A stretch of DNA of 10,083 bases from Baffinella frigidus (Eukaryota > Cryptophyceae > Cryptomonadales > Baffinellaceae), in NCBI GenBank assembly GCA_026770585.1, contig MU646497.1:267347-277429 (forward strand), given 5' to 3'. The stretch's first letter is position 1. Each line of letters starts with the position of its first letter. This document shows positions 4,501-8,234 of the stretch, one piece after another. The notes beneath the pieces were generated by a model. That model did not search any database. It was given only the letters and a program-made list of their open reading frames with translations, and was not told the origin of the DNA. The position numbers and the translations under genes are program-made.

Positions 4501-6542
4501 GGGTTCTTGCACTTGAGCTACCCCTGTACCGAGCCGTGTTCCACGTCGAAGCTCAGTGCCTGTTGCTTCGCATAAACCCGGCGTGTCTTCTGGCTGTGAT
4601 GTCTCTTTATTTCGAGCAATCAATTTCCTGCCCCCACTTAGGAGCCTACAGTAGCTTCGTTGGTTGCACCGAGCCTTGTTCCACGCCGAAGCTCTGTTGC
4701 TGCGCGCACATTGGTTCAGTTCAGTTCGCCTGGGCGAACTGAACCCGCGAATCTGCGCGTACCTAATGTGCACGCAACACGCTCGGTACAATGAGGGTAC
4801 ATAATGTACGTCATGTACAATAAGAGTACATAATGTACGTTATGTATACGCAAAATAAGGCGTGCCCACTGCTCTCAGGGATGCGCTGTACCGTTATTTT
4901 GATCAACCAAGATCCCGCGCCCTCTTAGAAGCCTACAGGAGGCCTATCTCAAGGACCTAGGCAGGTCCTTATCGCAAGGACCCTCAGGAGGACCTCAGAG
5001 GGGGTGCGGGTGCTTGCATTCGAGATGCCATGTACAGGGGTACCTCGCTCATAAGGAGGCACCCCCCCCTAGGACTCCCAGGTACGATGTTCCAGAAGTG
5101 ATCTGCACGGAGCTCTCCGACTCCCCTAGGGTGGTCCTATCTCGTAAGTGGCGAGTAGGCTCATCCACCCTACCGTAGGAGCCTAGGACCTGTCTACAGC
5201 AGGCACGCATAGCCACACGGTGGTCCGGGGGGGGGCTCCGCATGAGCGAGATACCCCTGTAAAATGTGCTATCGACAGATACGACGTTACTAGGAGGCGA
5301 TGACCACCCTAGGGACGGTGCGTGTCCATATTCATAGGCCAACGGCCTGAAAATGGGGTAGTTAGGCATACGGCATTGCCTGTAGTGGACCTCCTACCGT
5401 AGGCCGAGGGATCCTAGGACCAAAAAGTCTCGGCCTACGGTAGGAGGTCCTAGGCAATCCCGTAGGCCTAACTACCCCATTTTCAGGTCGTTACCCTATT
5501 AATATTCGCGAGTGATCCCTGCACATGCATCGACAGTTATGTCCAAAGGTGTCTGCACAGAGCTCTCCGACGGCACTAGGGTGGTCCTGTGCGTTCAGGC
5601 CTAACCCTACTGTAGGACCGCCCTAAGGCGGTGCGTGTCCGTATTCGCAAGTAACCCCTGGACATGTATCAACAGGTATGAAGTTCCAGAAGTGTCTCCA
5701 CAGAGTCTCCGACGCCCCTAGAGTGGTCCTATATTCCTCCTAGACCTAGCCCTCCTGAAGAACGCTGAGGCGGAATGTGTCGTTAATTTCGAGTGCAGGG
5801 GTACCTCGCTCATAAGAAACTGGCTCCCCCTAGGACCCTACAGTAGGCCTATGCCTAAGGCCCTACGGTGGTCCGAGGGGGGGGGGCGGTTTCTTATGAG
5901 CCAGGTACCCCTGTAATCTCTGGACATGTATCGGCAGGTACGATGTTCCAGAAGTGATCTGCAGATCACTTCAGGAGCTCTCCGGCGCCCCTAGGGTAAC
6001 CATATGCTCGCAGGTCTAGCCCTACTGTAGAACCCTAAGGCGGTGCGTGTCCTTAATTTCGAGTAACCCCTGTACCCCTGTAACATGCCCGATGGGCGTA
6101 CAGGGCTACCTCGCTCATAAGAAACGCCCACCCCCCTAGGACCACATAGGACCCTAGGCATCGTCCTACTGTACGGTCCTATGGGGTGGCTGTTTCTTAT
6201 GGGCGGGGTACTCATGTAACCCATGAACATGTATCGGCAGGTACGATGGTCCAGAGGTGGTCTGCACAGAGCTCTCCGACGCCCCTAGGGTGGTCCTATG
6301 CTGCGCCTCTAGGGCGGTACTATACTCCTGGGCCTAGCCCTGTTGTAGGGCCTAGCCCTGATGTAAGGCCCCAGGGCGGCGCGTGTCCTCAATTTCGAGT
6401 AACCCTTGTACCTATGTACCCCTGTAACATGCCCCATGGGCGTACCAGGTACGATGTTCCGGAGGTGATCTGCACGGAGCTCTCCGACGGCCTCCCCGCA
6501 TATCTCAAGTGGGTCAAAGACACCACTGCCAACGACCTGTAG
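1542..6542 (+). CDS. CUTA: CutA1 divalent-cation tolerance protein, four exons, 181 aa
   Basis: CutA1 proteins are small ferredoxin-fold trimers linked to copper and other divalent metals; plant forms sit in chloroplasts. Exons: 1542-1805, 1926-2054, 3672-3730, 6449-6542 (TAG). Junctions: AAG|GTCCGG to GGCAG|ACT (phase 0), ATG|GTACAG to CTGCAG|GTC (phase 0), CC|GTACGT to CCAG|GTAC (phase 2). The joined protein shows the family blocks in order without gaps: SICYITVP (78-85), KLAACVNIFPQITSVYTWEG (101-120), SELLLMVKTRSEL (about 126-138), HPYDVPEVI (about 150-158) and YLKWV near the end. Residues 1-70 precede the domain: a hydrophobic segment at about 10-35 (LLLTGSGLAIGLMLFPSMYL), then a Ser/Arg-rich stretch, resembling a bipartite plastid presequence. 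ATG 1542 was chosen for the A at -3 and because it puts the hydrophobic segment near the N-terminus. Introns 2 and 3 are far longer than the other introns here and contain decoy copies of exon edges. Exon assignment is strong; use of decoys is unknown. Confidence 0.9.
1806..1925 (+). other. CutA1 intron 1
   Basis: A 120-bp GT-AG intron (AAG|GTCCGG, CACCCGGCAG|ACTGCA). GTGACTTGTGAC at about 1891-1903 offers a branch-site-like sequence. Removing it joins PGAK to TADSLADKL, which matches the spacing of CutA1 homologues exactly. This is the ordinary intron size for the window. Confidence 0.88.
2339..2420 (-). repeat. Dispersed repeat G, copy 1
   Basis: The reverse complement matches 4528-4610 with about 5 mismatches in 82 bases (caccgagccgtgttcc through ctgtgatgtctctttа region on the plus-strand copy). 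Shorter pieces recur at 4376-4406 and 4669-4702. Four of the five differences would change the apparent peptide, so the open frame across it is not under coding constraint. Origin unknown. Confidence 0.75.
2455..2478. repeat. 24-bp perfect palindrome
   Basis: GTACTCTATTCG followed directly by its reverse complement. In the duplicate segment S2 only the right half (GCGAATAGAGTA) is present, so the palindrome arose with the G1 block in S1. The right half supplies the unoccupied target for the N3 element. Confidence 0.85.
2499..2686. mobile_element. MITE-like element A, copy 1
   Basis: Inverted-repeat element: an arm around TAACGTTATTTTGAGC..ACCACGATCCCGCC pairs imperfectly with GGCGGGATGTTGGTTGCTCAGAACGT, with a GGATAGGCCT centre. 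Its first 84 bases (2499-2582) match 2701-2784 at 81 of 84 positions. This copy is uninterrupted. No coding capacity. Confidence 0.7.
2785..2965. mobile_element. Nested inverted-repeat element N1
   Basis: Perfect 27-bp terminal inverted repeats at 2785-2811 and 2939-2965 (left end CCACACGAGGCTATCCATGC). Compared with copy 1 of element A (GTCCTT followed by GGGATAGG), the insertion is flanked by TT at 2783-2784 and 2966-2967, a possible 2-bp target duplication. AT-rich centre with a 40-bp hairpin. Non-autonomous; no open frame. Confidence 0.85.
2867..2906. repeat. Perfect hairpin inside N1
   Basis: Two 19-base arms (GATCACGTTTCCGTACGGA and its reverse complement) separated by only CA. An almost loopless palindrome of this length could extrude as a cruciform. 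Confidence 0.9.
3117..3254. mobile_element. Inverted-repeat element N2
   Basis: About 51-bp imperfect terminal inverted repeats: left end CATGTGGAAACAC, right end GTGTTTCCATATG, with TAATTTAC/TATAAATTA and AAAATTACTACAC inner matches. AT-rich. The core (AAAATTACTACAC, then TATTACTAATAA) recurs in the element at 7745-7888, so both belong to one family. Absent from S1, which marks it as an insertion. Confidence 0.8.
3373..3576. mobile_element. MITE N3 with TA target-site duplication
   Basis: Arms of about 70 bp (GAGCCAATCTGGTAGGACTT at the left end, near-exact inverted copy at the right end) flank a 66-bp AT-rich centre. TA occurs on both sides (3371-3372, 3577-3578). The duplicate at about 2465-2485 has the uninterrupted target GAATAGAGTACTAACGCGG, so insertion duplicated TA as in Tc1/mariner-type elements. 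No transposase. Confidence 0.9.
3779..3998 (+). repeat. Minisatellite around ATAAGAGTACATAATGTACG
   Basis: Tandem AT-rich units of about 15 and 26 bp built from ATAAGAGTACATAATGT, with or without ACGTTATGT. ACATAA and TTATGT arms make many units weakly self-complementary. Two-unit blocks of the same sequence recur at 4211-4268 and 4790-4848, in each case as part of the larger repeated intron block. Confidence 0.9.
4040..4152. mobile_element. MITE-like element Z, copy 1
   Basis: Begins TAACGTTATTTGATCAACCA and ends GTGCTTGCATTCGAGATG; ATCCCGCACTCT faces GAGGGGGTGCGGG. Shares its left part with element A, so the two are related. It leads directly into the first decoy copy of the exon 3 end. 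Confidence 0.6.
4153..4202 (+). repeat. Decoy copy X2 of the CutA1 exon 3 end and donor
   Basis: ACCATCC plus GTACGTCCCCTTTCCACG repeats the last seven exon 3 bases and the start of intron 3, with CGGCACGGTTCG and AGATTGTAC following. The donor GTACGT is intact at 4160. Nearly identical to 3724-3773. Confidence 0.9.
4211..4268 (+). repeat. Minisatellite block 2
   Basis: Two units of the ATAAGRGTACATAATGTACG repeat, following X2 just as the long array follows the real exon 3 edge. Then TATACGCGCCATAAGGCG, also found after the first array. Confidence 0.85.
4336..4375 (+). repeat. Decoy copy X3 of the CutA1 exon 3 end and donor
   Basis: ACCATCC plus GTACGTCCCCATTCCACG, then ACGGCAC, after which it diverges. 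Donor GTACGT intact at 4343. The third occurrence counting the real site at 3724-3730. Confidence 0.88.
4407..4520. mobile_element. MITE-like element Z, copy 2
   Basis: TAACGTTATTTTGAGCGACC at the left; GGGGGTGCGGGTTCTTGCAC at the right. Facing ATCCCGCCCCCTCT and GAGGGGGTGCGGG arms as in the other copies. Confidence 0.6.
4528..4610 (+). repeat. Dispersed repeat G, copy 2
   Basis: Inverted relative to 2339-2420, about 94% alike over 82 bases. A shorter direct piece (caccgagcc..gttccacg.cgaagctc) follows at 4669-4702. Function unknown. Confidence 0.75.
4719..4744. repeat. Hairpin in repeat-rich intron DNA
   Basis: 12-base arms GTTCAGTTCGCC and GGCGAACTGAAC with a TG loop. A one-armed relative (GTTCAGTTCGCCCAGGCGA) lies at 2118-2136, just after exon 2. 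Confidence 0.85.
4790..4848 (+). repeat. Minisatellite block 3
   Basis: Two units, preceded by CGCTCGGTACAAT, which corresponds to the sequence between the exon 3 edge and the first array. A fourth copy of the larger intron block, lacking its exon 3 edge. Confidence 0.8.
4889..5028. mobile_element. MITE-like element Z, copy 3
   Basis: TACCGTTATTTTGATCAACC to GTGCTTGCATTCGAGATG. Slightly longer than the other copies owing to an internal CAAGGACC duplication. Followed directly by MITE family C copy 1. Confidence 0.6.
5035..5259. mobile_element. MITE family C copy 1, with an exon 4 decoy inside
   Basis: Left end CAGGGGTACCTCGCTCATAA at 5035; right end CATGAGCGAGATACCCCTG at 5241-5259. Intact members are about 118 bp, this one 225 bp. 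The extra sequence begins with AG|GTACGATGTTCC, a copy of the exon 4 start, and continues with a piece resembling family E. TA flanks both ends (5033-5034, 5260-5261 region). Confidence 0.75.
5082..5121 (+). repeat. Decoy copy D1 of the CutA1 exon 4 start
   Basis: Matches exon 4 bases 6449-6488 at 38 of 40 positions and is preceded by an intact AG. The two differences are CCG to CCA and GAG to GAA, both synonymous. If spliced to exon 3 it would encode YDVPEVICTELSD, then about 18 different residues to a TAG, losing the YLKWV segment. Confidence 0.92.
5334..5501. mobile_element. Long palindromic element P, copy 1
   Basis: Almost the whole 168 bp is two inverted arms of about 75-80 bp: outer CCTGAAAATGGGGTAGTTAG, inner CCTCCTACCGTAGGCCGAG, with a centre GGATCCTAGGACCAAAAAGT. 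Flanked by direct ATATTC at 5328-5333 and 5502-5507, where other units have a single TATTCG, supporting insertion. Confidence 0.85.
5537..5571 (+). repeat. Decoy copy D2 of the CutA1 exon 4 start
   Basis: More diverged: CAG|TTATGTCC then GGTGTCTGCACAGAGCTCTC. Preceding CATGCATCGACAG matches the leader of D3-D5. The CutA1 frame is lost. Confidence 0.75.
5676..5713 (+). repeat. Decoy copy D3 of the CutA1 exon 4 start
   Basis: CAACAG|GTATGAAGTTCCAGAAGTG, so YEVPEV is readable, then a one-base shift and a TAG within nine codons. Leader CATGTATCAACAG. Followed by the CCCCTAG.GTGGTCC flank common to D1, D2, D4 and D5. Confidence 0.8.
5796..5913. mobile_element. MITE family C copy 2
   Basis: 118 bp, ends CAGGGGTACCTCGCTCATAA and its inverted copy, inner CCCCTAGGACC and a run of G residues. 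Sits between the D3 and D4 units at a site whose empty form is TTCG(C)AAGTAACCCC. The right flank TA is kept; the left is TG, probably a mutated TA. Confidence 0.9.
5938..5987 (+). repeat. Decoy copy D4 of the CutA1 exon 4 start
   Basis: Acceptor leader GTATCGGCAG, then the exon 4 start with CCA and GAA codons as in D1. A 9-base in-frame insertion after ATCTGC makes a perfect 22-bp palindrome. Readable as YDVPEVIC, then new residues to a TAG. Confidence 0.9.
5951..5972. repeat. 22-bp perfect palindrome created inside D4
   Basis: GAAGTGATCTG followed directly by CAGATCACTTC. The other exon 4 copies contain only the first arm, so the second arm was templated by an inverted duplication. Confidence 0.9.
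6101..6216. mobile_element. MITE family C copy 3
   Basis: 116 bp, CAGGGCTACCTCGCTCATAA to GGCGGGGTACTCATG, flanked by TA on both sides (6099-6100, 6217-6218). The homologous flank GATGGGCGTA / CATGGGCGTA just before the real exon 4 is uninterrupted, giving an empty-site comparison. Confidence 0.88.
6241..6280 (+). repeat. Decoy copy D5 of the CutA1 exon 4 start
   Basis: Leader GTATCGGCAG|, then GTACGATGGTCCAGAGGTG: an intact acceptor and frame, reading YDGPEVVCTELSD with two substitutions, then about 18 residues to a TAG. The nearest upstream decoy to the true exon. Confidence 0.9.
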
Positions 6543-6619
6543 CGTATCAGCATGGCCTTGCTGCAGAACCAGTCCCGGTGTCCGCCTATGGTGGGAGTTG
6601 AAAGGACCTAAAGGACCTA

Positions 6620-6656
6620 AAGTGGGTCAAAGACACCACTGCCAACGATCTGTAGC
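6620..6656 (+). repeat. Copy T2 of the CutA1 terminal codons
   Basis: Repeats 6507-6543 at 36 of 37 bases, including the TAG. It reads LKWVKDTTANDL and stop; the one change (GAC to GAT) is synonymous. Lies about 75 bases after the real stop, preceded by a doubled AAAGGACCT. Confidence 0.92.
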
Positions 6657-6661
6657 AGATC

Positions 6662-6696
6662 AAGTGGGTCAAGGACATCACGACCAACCACCTGTA
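6662..6696 (+). repeat. Copy T3 of the CutA1 terminal codons, cut by a MITE
   Basis: Reads KWVKDITTNHL and then TA where the stop TAG should be: MITE family C copy 4 begins at that TA. Older or faster-diverging than T2. Confidence 0.88.
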
Positions 6697-6814
6697 CAGG
6701 GGTACCTCGCTCATAAGAAACCGCCCCCCCCTAGGACTACCGTAGGGCCCTAGGGGTAAGCCTACTGTAGGGTCCTAGGGGGGGGCGGTTTCTCATGAGC
6801 GAGGTACCCATATG
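6697..6814. mobile_element. MITE family C copy 4
   Basis: 118 bp, left end CAGGGGTACCTCGCTCATAA, right end diverged (GGTACCCATATG). Long C and G runs pair in the arms. Inserted at the TA of the stop codon in the T3 copy. Confidence 0.88.
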
Positions 6815-6910
6815 CCTTAAGTGACCAACGGGCGAATAATTGCCCGTGGAAGCCCTGGGCAGGTCCTAGGGCCCTACGGTAGGGCGTATGAGCCTACTGG
6901 TCACTCAAGG
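6815..6910. mobile_element. Family E inverted-repeat element, reversed copy
   Basis: Ends CCTTAAGTGACCA and TGGTCACTCAAGG. The reverse complement matches the element at 8792-8895 through AGTAG.TTCATACGCCCTACC and CCTAGGACCTGCC. Contains a hairpin of ACGGGC and GCCCGT around GAATAATT. Confidence 0.75.
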
Positions 6911-6977
6911 GATAGGCTGCCCCTGCCGTCGCGGCAGCCAGCGTGTACTGTACGAGTGAGCGCGAGGTGGGAGGGTC

Positions 6978-7070
6978 TGGGGATACAACCCCGTGTGTAA
7001 AGTCACTCTTGTCAACCTACACGGGGTTGCATCAGTCACTCCGGCCATCCTACACGGGGTTGTATCCCCA
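6978..7070. repeat. 93-bp element with 19-bp perfect inverted ends
   Basis: TGGGGATACAACCCCGTGT at 6978-6996 and its exact reverse complement at 7052-7070. The right arm is partly duplicated internally (CCTACACGGGGTTG at about 7016-7029), with GTCACTC also doubled. MITE-like; single copy here. Confidence 0.8.
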
Positions 7071-7226
7071 TAGAGGGGCGGCGAGGTGAGTGGTTCTGGA
7101 GGGGGGGTCGTCGTGGGGAGAGGAGGGGTGCGGAATACATGCGCAGTGTAGTGTACTCTTCTCGCACCGTGTACTTAACATCTATCCACGTATGCACCCT
7201 AACAGGGGCTTTACACGTATCCATGC
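7071..7226. other. No gene recognised
   Basis: G-rich stretch (GGAGGGGGGGTCGTCG) followed by ordinary mixed sequence. TATCCACGTATGCACCCTAAC near 7181 and TATCCATGCATGCACTCTTAAC near 7397 are related. Nothing else seen. Confidence 0.5.
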
Positions 7227-7393
7227 TAATAGGGCAACGGCCTGAAAATGGGGAAGTTAGGCCTACGGGATTGCCTAGGACCTCCTACCGTAGGCCGAGA
7301 CTTTTTGGTCCTAGGATCTCTCGGCCTACGGTAGGAGGTCCTAGTCAATGCCGTAGGCCTAACTACCCCATTTTCAGGCCGTTACCCCATTAA
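7227..7393. mobile_element. Long palindromic element P, copy 2, opposite loop orientation
   Basis: Near-identical to 5334-5501, with arms CCTGAAAATGGGGAAGTTAG and CCTCCTACCGTAGGCCGAG. Its centre (ACTTTTTGGTCCTAGGATC) is the reverse complement of copy 1, so it inserted the other way round or its loop inverted. Flanked by direct CGTATCCATGC (7216-7226, 7394-7404). Confidence 0.88.
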
Positions 7394-7549
7394 CGTATCC
7401 ATGCATGCACTCTTAACGGGGGTTGACGGGAGGTCGGGCCGTCTCGTTAGTGAGGGACCCCTGTAACCTTACACCTGCGTCATGTCCTTAAAAGTCGGAG
7501 AGGGTGATCAACTTAGTGCGGTCTACTTAGTAGGGTCCACTTGTCGCTA
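7394..7549. other. No gene; contains half of a diverged direct repeat
   Basis: Bases 7450-7489 (ACCCCTGTAACCTTACA, then GTCCTT) match 7999-8042 imperfectly. The pair brackets MITE C copy 5, element N4 and the T-like tail copy of the gene near 8.2 kb, hinting at a segmental duplication. No coding signal seen. Confidence 0.5.
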
Positions 7550-7668
7550 CAGGGGTACCTCGCTCATAAGAAACAGCCTCCCCCTAGGACCCTACAGTAG
7601 GACCATGCCTAGGGCCCTATGGTGGTCCTAGGGGGGGGGGGCGTTTTTTTATGAGCGAGGTACCCCTG
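7550..7668. mobile_element. MITE family C copy 5
   Basis: 119 bp, ends CAGGGGTACCTCGCTCATAA and TTATGAGCGAGGTACCCCTG, TA on both sides (7548-7549, 7669-7670). CCTACAGTAGG in the left arm, long G run in the right. Confidence 0.92.
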
Positions 7669-7744
7669 TAAACGTGACCGAGGCTGACCTTTTCTAGACC
7701 ATGGACTGGTCTTTGAAAGTCGGCGTTGTCATGTGGGTATCTAG

Positions 7745-7888
7745 GCTTTATTCGGGGAAACCTATTTTTCTTTCATTTGATGGCAATCAAAATTACTACA
7801 CAGATTCTTATATTACTAATAAGAACGAATTGTGTAGTAATTTTCGTTGCCATCAAATGAAAGAAAAATAGGTTTCCCCGGATAAGGC
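7745..7888. mobile_element. Inverted-repeat element N4, relative of N2
   Basis: Arms of about 57 bp, nearly perfect (left GGAAACCTATTTTTCTTTCA, TTTGATGGCAA, AAAATTACTACACA). The short centre TTATATTACTAATAAGAACG matches the centre of N2 at 3117-3254, while the outer arms differ. AT-rich and non-coding. Confidence 0.88.
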
Positions 7889-7930
7889 TGTAAGGGCACC
7901 TAAGGATGCAAGGTTACGAGGACTTAAGGG

Positions 7931-7975
7931 TAGAGCTCCTTCTTGGAGTCTGTCGCGCGGTGGCCGGTGACGAGG
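7931..7975 (-). repeat. Copy of the terminal codons of the gene at 8235-9257
   Basis: Minus strand reads VTGHRATDSKKELYP, against VTGHRDPKKEL and stop at the real end. DNA matches 8236-8274 apart from a 6-base insertion; the stop TAA became TAC, giving three more codons. Same type of downstream exon-tail copy as T2 and T3 of CutA1. Confidence 0.8.
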
Positions 7976-8234
7976 GACAGGAGGGGGGGATGCGTCTAAT
8001 GAGCGATGGAACCCTGTAACCTTACAACTTCGCCGTGTCCTTGCTTTGGGGGAGAAGACCGACTAGAGAGAGGCGGACTCTTTACTGAACGGATATGACG
8101 GCGCGACAGCGTCAAGCTTCACCAGGGAGTACGAGAGGTGCCATGGGCTGTGTTGGGCTCGTTCAAGAGTTCCCGTTGACAATCCGACGCTAGCGTAGTC
8201 AAACGGCTCGTCGACTCACAAGTCGGTGTGGTGC
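7976..8234. other. Intergenic / 3' flank, no gene recognised
   Basis: Holds the right half of the direct repeat noted at 7450-7489 and otherwise single-copy sequence. Probably the 3' untranslated and downstream region of the minus-strand gene that ends at 8235. No polyadenylation signal was identified. Confidence 0.5.

Larger units (their letters stand above)
3731..6448 (+). other. CutA1 intron 3, expanded by exon-edge copies and repeats (2718 bp)
   Basis: Starts GTACGT, ends GGCGTACCAG. The 5' half repeats a block of exon 3 end plus donor, flank, minisatellite and Z element. The 3' half repeats a block of exon 4 start plus acceptor and flank, with MITE family C copies between units. Splicing restores HPYDVPEVI, the family signature, across a phase-2 junction. 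Confidence 0.85.

Noticed and set aside
2148-4742. A shared peptide INPACLLAVMSLY in two open frames
   Set aside because: It comes from inverted copies of repeat G; most DNA differences change the peptide, so there is no sign of coding constraint.
6186-6542. A 118-codon open frame as a stand-alone gene
   Set aside because: It reads through decoy D5 in another frame and only the last 30 codons are CutA1; these are exon 4.
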